DNA from: Frankia umida
GTDB lineage: Bacteria > Actinomycetota > Actinomycetes > Frankiales > Frankiaceae
DNA: 64,000 nucleotides
NCBI RefSeq assembly: GCF_023242945.1
Contig: NZ_JALKFT010000011.1
Coordinates: forward strand, 1-64,000
Reading direction: 5' to 3'
Made by a program: the position numbers and the translations under genes. The notes beneath the pieces were generated by a model. The model was not told where the DNA came from. It did not search any database and was given only the letters and a program-made list of their open reading frames with translations. Numbering within the stretch: position 1 is the first letter of the stretch; every line of letters starts with the position of its first letter. Below are positions 7,730 to 15,920 of the stretch, piece by piece.

Positions 7730-8985
7730 ACCGACTCCAGAACGGCCGGCTGGGTCTGGGTCCGCTGGGTCGTCCGTGTGCAGATCTCGGTGAGGGTCGC
7801 CCGCAGGTCGGCGGCGTTGCCGCGGACGATCCCGGAAAGCGGTGTCGCCGCCGCGGCATAGCTGATCTCGCCGGCCTTCGCCGCCGGACGGGCGTTGTGG
7901 ACGTGGGACACCAGCCGTCCGGTGAAACGGTGCGGGTCGAAGTCGACGGTGGCGTGGTCGGTGTCATGGTGGGCGGGGAAGACGAACCAGCCGTACAGAT
8001 CCGTGGACAGCCGCATCGGCGGCTCGTCGATCTCACCGAAAAGCTGCTGCGCCAGGTCCACCTGGTAGAGGTTGATGCCGGTGCGTAGCTCGAAGGTCTC
8101 CGCGACACCGGCGCCGCCGACCCGGCTCGCCGTCTCCAGGAACAGAAACCGGCCGTCGCCGGCCCGGATCAGTTCGAAATGGAAACAGCCGTCCCGCTGG
8201 CCGAGTACGGGCAGGGTGCGGCGCAGCAGCGCGAGCGCCGCCGGCTCGTCGGGTGTCTGCGCGGAACCCAGCGGGCTGCCGAAGGCGAAGTTCAGACAGT
8301 CCCCGACGTAGACGCTGCACGTGGCCGCGCGGACGGTGCCGCCACGCAGATAACCGTCGAGGTGCCAGATCTCGCCGGGCACGAACTCCTCGACGAACAC
8401 CTCGGCCGCGGCCTCGGCGCCGAGCCGGTCGAGGCGCTCGAGGACCGCCCGGACATCACCGGTCTCGATGCCGGTGCTGGACGCCTCCAACCGTGGCTTG
8501 ATCAGATAGGTGCCGGCCGTCGCGCCGGACGTGGCCGTCGCGCTGGACGTGGACGCGGGGATGGACGTGGGCGTGGACGTGGGGATGGGCGGGGTGCGGC
8601 GGAAGTCCGCGACGCTCCAGAACGCGGGCTGGGGGATGCCGGCTGCCGCGGCGCGGGTACGCATGAGCCACTTGTCCCGTAGCGGGGCGATGTCGGCGGG
8701 TCGGTCACCGGGGATGCCGAAGCGGGCGCGCAGGTGCGCGGCGGGCAGCAGGTCGTACTCGGAGCGGGCGATCAGCCGGTCGGCGTTGCCCAGCCAGTCC
8801 GCGTGCTGTGCGGACAGGGCGTCCACGTCCGTGGTCGGGGTGGCCAGGACGCGGCTGTGGGCGCCGGCGGGCAGGCCGTCGGTCGTGCCCGTGCACAGGT
8901 AGCGCACGTCATGGCGGGTGTGGTCGACGGCCAGGTCATAGCGGATCTTGCTGAACGGGATGCGGTGCAGGATGACGATGTTCAT
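7726..8985 (-). CDS. ATP-grasp ligase B, altered metal motif
   Basis: 419 residues from ATG 8985, chosen because it overlaps the upstream stop as ATGA. The longer open frame upstream has no gene-like composition. Motifs: LRDKWLMRTRAAAAGIP, YLIKPRLEASSTG, FVEEFVPGEIWHLDGY, then FHFELIRAGDG and FLFLETASRVGG. The last normally reads E-x-N-P-R-x-GG; here Asn is replaced by Ala, so one Mg ligand seems to be missing. The flexible loop before the second lysine is a low-complexity Thr/Ser/Pro stretch. It is probably a carboxylate-amine ligase in the same pathway as its neighbours. The substrate is not known. Confidence 0.83.
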   Translation of the reverse strand: MNIVILHRIPFSKIRYDLAVDHTRHDVRYLCTGTTDGLPAGAHSRVLATPTTDVDALSAQHADWLGNADRLIARSEYDLLPAAHLRARFGIPGDRPADIAPLRDKWLMRTRAAAAGIPQPAFWSVADFRRTPPIPTSTPTSIPASTSSATATSGATAGTYLIKPRLEASSTGIETGDVRAVLERLDRLGAEAAAEVFVEEFVPGEIWHLDGYLRGGTVRAATCSVYVGDCLNFAFGSPLGSAQTPDEPAALALLRRTLPVLGQRDGCFHFELIRAGDGRFLFLETASRVGGAGVAETFELRTGINLYQVDLAQQLFGEIDEPPMRLSTDLYGWFVFPAHHDTDHATVDFDPHRFTGRLVSHVHNARPAAKAGEISYAAAATPLSGIVRGNAADLRATLTEICTRTTQRTQTQPAVLESV

Positions 8986-10304
8986 GGCCGATAGCCGATC
9001 TCCAGATAGGACTCCGTCTCGACGACGAAGTCGGCCGGCAGGTCGGGGCCGAGCGCGGTGATGTCCCACAGCGCCTGGCCGACGAAGATCTCCCGGTCGA
9101 CGTCGGGCAGGGTGTCGCCGTCGTGGACGAACACCTTCTCCTCAAGCACCTCGACGCGCGCCGGCCGGCGGGTGATCCGGGCGATCCGCTGACCTGGATC
9201 GCCGAAGAAGACCCGGAAGAACGTCCTGCGCACCCCATCGGCCGCCGCCGTGTCGATGCCCGCTGCCGCCGTGTCGATGGCCCGCGGCGACTCGTCGAGC
9301 GGAGCGGTGTCAGGCTGGTCGAGCAGCAGGTCGATCCAGCGACCGAGCAGGTCGACACCGCTGTGCACCAGGGTGCTGGGCACGATGTAGGCGCCGCCGA
9401 TCCGCGGGTTGATCTCGACGATCTCCCAGGTCCCGTCGGGGGTGTGGCGGGCCTCGACGTGGTGGACGCCGGTGTCGACGTCCAATGCCTTCAGGGCGAG
9501 CGTGACGTGGTCGATGCCGCGCTGCACCGCCGCGGCGCCCAGCGAGGTCGGCGGGCACACGCAGGCGTTCTCGAGCACCGTCCGACCGGACTCGCGCAGG
9601 TCGACCTTCTCGTGCACGGCGTGCACGGTCGCCGAACCCCGCTGGACGCTGACCTCGAAGCTGCACTCCACGCCGTCGATGAACTCCTCGAGGAGAAACG
9701 ACGGGGCGCCCTCGAAGGCACCGGCGTAGGCGACGTCGCGCGCCGCCCGCTCCCAGAGCTCGGTGAGTTCCGCGGCGCCGCCGAGGCGGTCCGCGCGCAC
9801 GGCGCCGAGCGAGGCGAACCCGGTGCGGGGCTTGACGAAGTAGCGGGACGGGTCGGCCAGCGTGGCGTAACGCTCGGGGTCGAACGGCCAGGCACCTACC
9901 CGCGTCAACCCGTGTTCGCGCAGCCGCTCCCGCATCGCGAGCTTGTCCCGCAGCTGGCGGACGGTGCCCACGGCCAGGTCACCGGCGCCGATCGACCGGT
10001 TCGCGTAGGCCATCAGCTCCCGGTAGGCGTCCCAGACGCTGATCGCGCCCAGCAGGTGGACGCCCTCCGCCGCCAACCGGGCGAGCGTCTCGTCGACGTC
10101 GGCTTCGCGCAGACCGTGGCCGTCGCCGAGGTGCAGCGCCCCGACGTCCGCCTGCCAGTCCGCCGCCTCGCCGGTGCCGGCGTCCGCGGGACGCGACGAC
10201 AGGACGTAGGGGGTGATCCCCCGCTGGCGCAGCGCGGCGACCAGCGGCGCGACCATGGTCCTGAGCTGGTGCGAAAGAACGAGAAAGCCAGAGTTCCCAG
10301 CCAT
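8982..10304 (-). CDS. ATP-grasp ligase C
   Basis: 440 residues with the fullest ATP-grasp set of the three: RDKLAMRERLREHGL, YFVKPRTGFASLGA, FLLEEFIDGVECSFEV and EIVEINPRIGGAY, so both Mg ligands are present. The N-terminal Rossmann-like part (VLSHQLRTMVAPLVAALRQR) is typical of carboxylate-amine ligases. It resembles proteins often annotated as acetyl-CoA carboxylase biotin carboxylase subunit-like or carbamoyl-phosphate-synthase-like. ATG 10304 lies 39 bp after the diiron enzyme gene, and its stop overlaps ligase B. In-frame short repeats (AAAGIDTAAADG) lie near residue 335. Confidence 0.86.
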   Translation of the reverse strand: MAGNSGFLVLSHQLRTMVAPLVAALRQRGITPYVLSSRPADAGTGEAADWQADVGALHLGDGHGLREADVDETLARLAAEGVHLLGAISVWDAYRELMAYANRSIGAGDLAVGTVRQLRDKLAMRERLREHGLTRVGAWPFDPERYATLADPSRYFVKPRTGFASLGAVRADRLGGAAELTELWERAARDVAYAGAFEGAPSFLLEEFIDGVECSFEVSVQRGSATVHAVHEKVDLRESGRTVLENACVCPPTSLGAAAVQRGIDHVTLALKALDVDTGVHHVEARHTPDGTWEIVEINPRIGGAYIVPSTLVHSGVDLLGRWIDLLLDQPDTAPLDESPRAIDTAAAGIDTAAADGVRRTFFRVFFGDPGQRIARITRRPARVEVLEEKVFVHDGDTLPDVDREIFVGQALWDITALGPDLPADFVVETESYLEIGYRP

Positions 10305-10343
10305 ACCGATAATCCAATCCGGAACAGGGGGTTTCGGTCGGCG

Positions 10344-11099
10344 TCAGGCCGACTGCGGTTCGACGGCGCCGAAACGCTCGTACATGTCCACGAAGAACTG
10401 GCGGAGCAGTTCCTGGATCTCGTCGAAGTACCGTTTGATGTCGACGATGTCCTGCTGGCTCTCGACAAAGAGACCGAGGATGTCCCACATGTCCTGGGTG
10501 TGGTCCTCGACGAGGTCGGTGTTCAGGTGTGCGGCCTGGCCGACAATCATGTCCTTGCCGAGCGACTTCGACATGGCCCTGATCTGCTTCGGGGTGATTT
10601 TCTGGGTGGTGTACTCGACCAGATAGCTGTAGCAGATCACGCCGAGAACCTTCTCGTGCTCCGCCACGAAGTACAGGTAGCCGGCGAGCAGTCGGGTGTA
10701 CAGGCTCGGCTCGGTCTCGAAGATGTCCTGCGCGGACAGCCCCACCTTTTCGGCGTCCTTCATGAACAGGACGTCGTGCAGCATCTCCTCGTCCTGATAG
10801 GCCGCGTACAGCTTCGCCGCCTCGGCATTGACCTTCGTGATCTTGTGGAGGGCGTAGGACTGGGCGGTGCGCATCAGGCGAATACGCCAGGCGTGCTCGA
10901 TCAGCGTCTGCCGGTAGTACCGCAGCTGGATCTCGCTGCCCTCGAGATGGCGCGCGAACGGTACGGTCGCGTTCCACTGGGCCATCTTCTCGTCCAGGAA
11001 GGCGTCGATCTCCTGCTTGGCCTGCGCGCTGTCGCGGGGCGACAGGAACGGCTTGCGGCGCAGCAGTGCGCTGTGGGTGAGGCGGTTCGTGGTCTCCAT
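10344..11099 (-). CDS. Haem-oxygenase-like diiron oxidase/oxygenase (HDO type)
   Basis: 251 residues, all helical in character. Candidate metal ligands appear in the order seen in the haem-oxygenase-like diiron family (UndA, BesC, SznF, PolF type): AYQDEEMLHD (E-x-x-H), then a Glu in SYLVEYTTQK, then VEDHTQDMWD. The family activates O2 for desaturation, C-C cleavage, N-oxygenation or ring formation on small molecules, often amino acids. ATG 11099 is preceded by AGGAGA. It lies 51 bp downstream of a 2Fe-2S ferredoxin that could supply electrons and upstream of three ligases, so it probably tailors an amino-acid-like unit. TenA-type thiaminase is the main alternative. Confidence 0.75.
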   Translation of the reverse strand: METTNRLTHSALLRRKPFLSPRDSAQAKQEIDAFLDEKMAQWNATVPFARHLEGSEIQLRYYRQTLIEHAWRIRLMRTAQSYALHKITKVNAEAAKLYAAYQDEEMLHDVLFMKDAEKVGLSAQDIFETEPSLYTRLLAGYLYFVAEHEKVLGVICYSYLVEYTTQKITPKQIRAMSKSLGKDMIVGQAAHLNTDLVEDHTQDMWDILGLFVESQQDIVDIKRYFDEIQELLRQFFVDMYERFGAVEPQSA

Positions 11100-11150
11100 G
11101 ACAGTTCTCCTGATGCTGGTGGATGTGTGGGTGAACGTGCTGGTGGGGGG

Positions 11151-11423
11151 CTAGTTGACCTCGTCGAGGACGGCGTCGCCGTAGGCCCGGCTCTGGCAGG
11201 CCAGGCGCATGGCCGGGCTGTCCTCGCCGAGCAGTTCGAAGAGGCTGTCCTCCCGTGAGGTGCGCGGCGACAGGTTCTCGGCGCCACTCACGATGCGAAC
11301 GGCGCAGATTCCGCAACTGCCGGACCTACAGCCGAACGTGATGATGTCATCCATGTCGGTCAGGTCGACGTAATCCTCGAAGTCGACCTTCTCGTCGGCG
11401 CTGACGAACTTCAGCGTGGGCAT
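11151..11423 (-). CDS. 2Fe-2S plant-type ferredoxin
   Basis: 90 residues from ATG 11423, chosen for the GGAGGTG ribosome site just upstream; the longer open frame to 11846 is not protein-like. Cluster ligands are in FGCRSGSCGICAVRI (C-x4-C-x2-C) and LACQS, the classic plant or adrenodoxin-like 2Fe-2S pattern. It is acidic (DLTDMDDIITF), as expected for an electron donor. It is first in the operon and directly upstream of the diiron enzyme, for which it is the likely reductant. No ferredoxin reductase is present in the window. Confidence 0.9.
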   Translation of the reverse strand: MPTLKFVSADEKVDFEDYVDLTDMDDIITFGCRSGSCGICAVRIVSGAENLSPRTSREDSLFELLGEDSPAMRLACQSRAYGDAVLDEVN

Positions 11424-11898
11424 GTGGCACCTCCATGCGGGTGTGTCGGACGAAAAACTGACCGGTTCGGAGCGGATTCCACACCTCCTCCCTGGGCGGC
11501 GCCGGTGGTTACCGGGTCGCCCACCTTCTCGCTGTTCACCGTGTCGCTCCAGGAAGCAGCCCTGGATATCCCGGACGAGGGAAGGTGGTGCGGCCTCGTC
11601 CGGTCGCCTTTGCTGCTTCGGTCGCCGTCGGGCGAGGCTTTCGGAAAAAGCTCGACCATGGGCCGGTACGAGGGTGGCCGCCGCCATCACGGTCATCCTG
11701 TCACCTGCTGATGACGGGATGGCAAGAATGACTTTACGTGGGATCACGCGGCCGACCGGCTGACGCGACGGCGTGTTTTCTGTCGAGCAGCCGACATGCG
11801 GTTCGGGCACTGTTCTCCGCCTGCCGGCGTTGCCGGGATCTGTCAACTGGTTTCTCGTCCTCGAGGTGGATGGGCCGACCGGGGGTCGAGGGGTCGCT

Positions 11899-11943
11899 CG
11901 ACCTTGGTCGATGGTCCGAGCTGGCCCGTGCCGACCAAGGTCG
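11899..11943. promoter_or_regulatory. Pair of palindromes, possible operator
   Basis: CGACCTTGGTCG at 11899-11910 and CGACCAAGGTCG at 11932-11943 are each near-perfect palindromes, and each is the reverse complement of the other. Their centres are 33 bp apart, about three helical turns. They lie in the roughly 695-bp gap between the ferredoxin operon (minus) and the CoA-transferase gene (plus). This suits a dimeric repressor, or a stem-loop. No regulator gene is adjacent. I see no coding gene in 11424-12118. Confidence 0.5.
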
Positions 11944-11989
11944 GTGGACCGGGGTTCGTCCGGTCGCCTAGCATCCGGGCGGCAGGACA

Positions 11990-12078
11990 GTAGGCGTCTG
12001 GGCAGGGCGGCAGACGTCAGGTAGGGCAGTGGGCGTCAGAGGGCAGTGGGCGTCAGGTAGGGCAGTGGGCGTCAGCAC
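11990..12078. repeat. Tandem repeats upstream of CoA-transferase gene
   Basis: Imperfect copies of a unit like GGTAGGGCAGTGGGCGTCA (about 19 nt) with shorter variants (GGGCAGTGGGCGTCAGA). Array length is under 100 bp, with no unique spacers, so it is not CRISPR. It sits just before the CoA-transferase start. Confidence 0.65.
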
Positions 12079-12118
12079 CGACTGGGAGGCTGCGAAGCAT
12101 GGCCAGGACCGAGTGGAC

Positions 12119-14545
12119 ATGAGAGACGCCGGGCCGTTAACCACTGGTCCGTTGGCCGGCTGGCGGGTGCTCGAGGTCGGCGAGAGCGTGGCGGTGAGCT
12201 TCTGCACCCGGCTCCTGGCCGATCTCGGCGCCGAGGTGGTGATGGTCGAGCCGCCGTCCGGCCATGTGCTGCGCGCCGCCGAGCCGCGCACCGCCGCGGG
12301 TGTCAGCGCCCGGTTCGTCTACCTCAGCGCCGGTAAGCGTAGCGTCATCCGGCCCGTGGGCGAGGGGATTCTCGAGCTGGCCGCCGCGGCCGATCTGCTC
12401 GTCACCGACCTCGCGCCGGCCCGGCTCGACCCGCTGGCCGCGCGGATTCCCGACACCGCGGTGGTGTCGGTGCGTCCTTTCGGGGCAACCGGACCGTCCA
12501 GCGGCCACCAGGCCCATCATCTGACGTTGTTCCACGCGTCGGGGGAGGGCTCGACCCTGCCGAGCGGGCTGGGCTGGCAGCGGTTCCCCGACCGCGCGCC
12601 GATCCAGCTCGGCAGTGAACTCGGCTACTTCGACGCGGGTTGGAACGCCGCCATCGCCGCCCTCGCGGCCTGCTGGGATGCCTCCCGACGGCCCGCCGCG
12701 AGGACGGCGGCCGGCGGGCGTGCGCGGGAGCGGGTCAGCGCCCAACGGGTGGACGTGTCGGTGCAGGAGTCGCTGCTCACGCTCAACCGCACCCGGCTGA
12801 ACCGCTTCCTCAACGACGGAATCCTGGTCGGACGGGAGCGTTCCCGCTACCCGGTCGGCGGGATGCAACGCTGCCAGGACGGCTGGATCCAGGCCGTCGG
12901 CCTGCGCGACGAGCACTGGGATCGGCTGCTGGCCACACCGCAGGGCGCCGAGTTCCGGGCCGCCGGCTTCGACACCGCGCAGGCCCGCGCCGCCGACGTC
13001 GCCGGCCTGCAGAAGGCGCTGACCGCCTGGTGCGAGGCGCGGCCCAAACACGAGGCCGCCCGCCTCCTCGCGGCGGTCGGCGCCCCCGCCGGCATCTTCG
13101 CCGAGCCGACCGACCTGCTCGAGGATGAGCAGCTCGCCCACCGCGACTTCTTCCGCGACGTCGGCGTCGACGACGGCGACGGCGGTCACCTGCGCATCCC
13201 CGGCGCGCCCTACCGGTTCTCGGCGTCGGCGCTGCCTGTGCGTCCGGCCCCCCGGCTCGGCTCGTCCACCGGCTTCGAGCCCCGCGAGTCCCGCCAGCCC
13301 CGCCAGCCCCGCGAGTCCCGTGGGTCGCACCTGCCAGCCCAGTCGAACCGGCCCGGGGAAGGGCGGCTGTTGGACGGGGTCCGGGTGCTCGACTTCACCT
13401 GGGCGGCGGCCGGTCCCTACGCGACACTGCTGCTGGGCTTTCTCGGAGCCGAGATCATCAAGGTCGAGTCGACGCGGCGGCCGGACCTCGCCCGCTACGG
13501 CTTCCTCGCCCGTTACGACACCCTCGAGGCGTCACCGATCTTCAACGAGCTCAACCTGAACAAGCGGTCCCTGCGCCTGGACCTGACCCAGCCGGACGCC
13601 CTGGCGCTGGCCCGCCGGCTCGCCGGCGAGGTCGACGTGGTCGTCGACAACTTCCGCCCGGGTGTCATGGCCCGCCTTGGTCTGGGCGCCGACGTCCTGC
13701 TGGACCTCAACCCGCGCCTGGTCGTCGCCTCCTCCTCGGCCAACGGCTCGACCGGTCCGCTTGCCACCGGAGCGGGCCTGGCCAGCATCTTCTCCGCGAC
13801 GGGTGGGCTGTCCGTGCAGAGCGGCTACCCGGACGGCCCGCCCACCGACGTCGGGGACCCGGTCGACTACCGCAGCGGCGCGGCGCTCGCCGTGGGTATC
13901 CTCGCGGCCCTGCTCGACCGCGACCGGACCGGCCGCGGCCAGCATCTCGACCTGTCCTCACGCGAAGTGGTGATCGCCAGCGCCCCCGACGCGGTGCTCG
14001 CCCACGTCGCGGGCGTCCCCTGGCGGCAGCGCCGCGGCAACGGCCATCACACGATGACCCCGCACGGCGTCCACCCCTGCCATCCCACCGCCGGCGAGGA
14101 CGGCTGGCTCGCGCTCGCGGTCGGCGACGAGGCCCAGTGGTCGGCGTTGTGCGCGGTGCTCGGCCGCGACGACTGGCCCACCGCCCTGTCCACCCCCGCG
14201 GCCCGCCGCGCCGCCGCCGACGAGATCGACGAGGCCATCCGGGCCTGGACGCATCCGCGGACGGCCGCCGAGGCAGCGGCGTCCCTGCAGGCCGCCGGCG
14301 TTCCCGCGGAACCGGTCATGACCTTCGCCGATCTTGCCACCGACCCGCATCTGGCCGCCCGCGAGGCGTTCGTCGAGGTCGACCATCCGGTGCTCGGACG
14401 CCAGTGGGTGCTGCGGCCACCGTGGCACTTCTCCGCCGGTGGACGTGGCGGTACCGGCGGCGGCGAGGTCCGCCCCGGTCCCGTCCTCGGGGCCGACACC
14501 GAGACGATCCTCGCCCGCTACACCGACCGAGAGGTGGCCCAGTGA
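12119..14545 (+). CDS. Double-domain type III CoA-transferase (CaiB/BaiF fusion)
   Basis: About 808 residues from ATG 12119. Two CoA-transferase III domains lie in tandem: the first opens with LAGWRVLEVGESVAVSFCTR and the second with LLDGVRVLDFTWAAAGPYA, joined by a Pro/Arg/Ser repeat linker (about 13270-13320). Both show the AEIIKVE-like strand (AEVVMVEPP, AEIIKVEST). At the position of the catalytic Asp of formyl-CoA transferase both have Glu (VDVSVQES; LDLSSREV), a variant seen in other members. It probably moves CoA between carboxylic acids. The stop overlaps the GTG of the next gene (GTGA), so the two are coupled. Confidence 0.87.
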   Translation: MRDAGPLTTGPLAGWRVLEVGESVAVSFCTRLLADLGAEVVMVEPPSGHVLRAAEPRTAAGVSARFVYLSAGKRSVIRPVGEGILELAAAADLLVTDLAPARLDPLAARIPDTAVVSVRPFGATGPSSGHQAHHLTLFHASGEGSTLPSGLGWQRFPDRAPIQLGSELGYFDAGWNAAIAALAACWDASRRPAARTAAGGRARERVSAQRVDVSVQESLLTLNRTRLNRFLNDGILVGRERSRYPVGGMQRCQDGWIQAVGLRDEHWDRLLATPQGAEFRAAGFDTAQARAADVAGLQKALTAWCEARPKHEAARLLAAVGAPAGIFAEPTDLLEDEQLAHRDFFRDVGVDDGDGGHLRIPGAPYRFSASALPVRPAPRLGSSTGFEPRESRQPRQPRESRGSHLPAQSNRPGEGRLLDGVRVLDFTWAAAGPYATLLLGFLGAEIIKVESTRRPDLARYGFLARYDTLEASPIFNELNLNKRSLRLDLTQPDALALARRLAGEVDVVVDNFRPGVMARLGLGADVLLDLNPRLVVASSSANGSTGPLATGAGLASIFSATGGLSVQSGYPDGPPTDVGDPVDYRSGAALAVGILAALLDRDRTGRGQHLDLSSREVVIASAPDAVLAHVAGVPWRQRRGNGHHTMTPHGVHPCHPTAGEDGWLALAVGDEAQWSALCAVLGRDDWPTALSTPAARRAAADEIDEAIRAWTHPRTAAEAAASLQAAGVPAEPVMTFADLATDPHLAAREAFVEVDHPVLGRQWVLRPPWHFSAGGRGGTGGGEVRPGPVLGADTETILARYTDREVAQ

Positions 14546-15492
14546 CGGGCACGCGGCCCCAGCAGGTGAAGGTAGGTTTCGTCGTCGGCGGTGAGCTGGC
14601 ACGAGCCGCCCGGTTCGACGCACTGCCCATCGACTCGTTGTGGACGGGCGGGCACGTCGCCTCCCGTAACCCCTCGACCGAGGCGATGATGACCCTGGCG
14701 CGGCTGTCCGCGGTGACCGAACGGGTCCGGCTGGGCACGTCCATCCTGCTGCTGCCGTTGTATCCACCGGCGATCATCGCCAAGCAGGTCGCCGACCTCG
14801 ACCGGGCCAGCGGCGGCCGGCTGACCCTCGGCGTCGGCATCGGCGGGGAGTACCCGCAGGAGTTCCGCGCCTGCCAGGTCCCCCTGAACGAACGCGGCCG
14901 CCGCCTGGACGAGGCGATCCCCCTGCTGCGCAGACTCTGGACGGCGCAGGAGATCACCCACGAGGGCCCGTTCTACTCCATGGCGGACGTCCGGATTCAC
15001 CCCGCGCCCGCCCAGGCCGGCGGCCCACCCATCGTCATCGCCGGCCGCAAGGAACGGGCGATGCGCCGCGCAGCCCTCGTCGGCGACGGCTGGATGCCCT
15101 ACCTGTACTCGCCGCGGCGCTATGCGGCCTCGGTCCAGACGATCCGCGCCCTGGCCGCGGAAGCCGGCCGTGACCTGACCGGATTCGAATACCACGCGTT
15201 CGTCTTCGTCAACGTCGACAAGGATGGCGATCGGGCTCGCGAGGAGGCCGCCCGCACCATCGGCGGCAACTACGACCAGGACTTCCGCGCGATGATCGAC
15301 AACGTCGCGGCCGTGGGTACCCCCGAGGAGGTCGCCCGCAAACTGGCGGATTTCGTCGCCGCCGGTGTCCAGCACTTCGTCTTCATGCCGGCACCCGGCA
15401 CCGGCGATCCCGACGACGTCGTCCACCGCCTGCTCGACGACGTCCTGCCCGCCGTCCACGCCGAGAGCGCTTCGGCAACCGGACCCACGTAG
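14542..15492 (+). CDS. LLM-class (F420- or FMN-dependent) oxidoreductase
   Basis: 316 residues from GTG 14542, which overlaps the CoA-transferase stop. Luciferase-like TIM barrel with typical actinobacterial F420-family strands: RVRLGTSILLLPLYPPAIIAKQ, then RLTLGVGIGGEYPQEF and PPIVIAGRKERAMRRAA, ending FVAAGVQHFVFMPAPG. Many such proteins use F420 but the cofactor cannot be fixed by eye. Coupling to a CoA-transferase suggests the substrate is handled as a CoA ester or a related acid. A longer open frame upstream is inside the CoA-transferase and is rejected. Confidence 0.85.
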   Translation: MTGTRPQQVKVGFVVGGELARAARFDALPIDSLWTGGHVASRNPSTEAMMTLARLSAVTERVRLGTSILLLPLYPPAIIAKQVADLDRASGGRLTLGVGIGGEYPQEFRACQVPLNERGRRLDEAIPLLRRLWTAQEITHEGPFYSMADVRIHPAPAQAGGPPIVIAGRKERAMRRAALVGDGWMPYLYSPRRYAASVQTIRALAAEAGRDLTGFEYHAFVFVNVDKDGDRAREEAARTIGGNYDQDFRAMIDNVAAVGTPEEVARKLADFVAAGVQHFVFMPAPGTGDPDDVVHRLLDDVLPAVHAESASATGPT

Positions 15493-15539
15493 GCCCGCGT
15501 CACCGCGATGGCCCGTCACCGCGATCGTCATGATCGGTA

Positions 15540-15855
15540 GGTGATCTGGCGGATCAGGGTCTCGGACGGCCCGCGGCCCGCGTTCCCGCTGGCGTCGCAC
15601 GATCTGGGCGACCCCGTAGCCGAACAGCAGCCCGAACATCGGGAACGCCCGTCCGTCGACGAAGGTGGCGATCAGCCAGATGACGGCCGCGTCGAGGCCG
15701 GACCCGTCCCGGGGATAGCCGCCGAGCACCGACGAGCCGCGCAGAAAGTAGTGCGAGTTCGCCAGGGCGATGAACAACAGCATGAACCCGCGGGCGAGGT
15801 CCGGGCCCAACGCCCGGGCCTCGAGCGCCAGGGGCTGTGCAGGAGTCGATGTCAC
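15540..15855 (-). pseudogene. N-terminal fragment of a DUF418 membrane protein
   Basis: From GTG 15855 the frame encodes DLARGFMLLFIALANSHYFL, then AAVIWLIATFVDGRAFPMFG and LLFGYGVAQIVRRQ, which match the first two to three helices of the DUF418 (YeiB-like) family. The similarity ends near 15550. After that the frame runs antisense through the LLM oxidoreductase gene without the remaining helices. Normal members are about 400 residues, so this is a truncated relic. Confidence 0.6.
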
Positions 15856-15920
15856 CGATCCAGTCAAGGACACCCATCGTGGTGGCCACACCCGGCCGCG
15901 CACGACGCTCTCCCGTGGAA

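Noticed and set aside
9123..11258. Very long plus-strand open frame (over 700 codons) opposite the ATP-grasp and diiron genes
   Set aside because: It is antisense to genes with clear motifs. Its composition (Arg, Gly, Val, Leu, Asp runs) is what GC-rich antisense frames give, and it has no domain.
11990..12078. Possible CRISPR array
   Set aside because: Units are about 19 nt, directly joined, without unique spacers, and no cas genes are present.
12137..13330. Long minus-strand frame opposite the CoA-transferase
   Set aside because: Antisense shadow; no motif, no ribosome site, low-complexity start.
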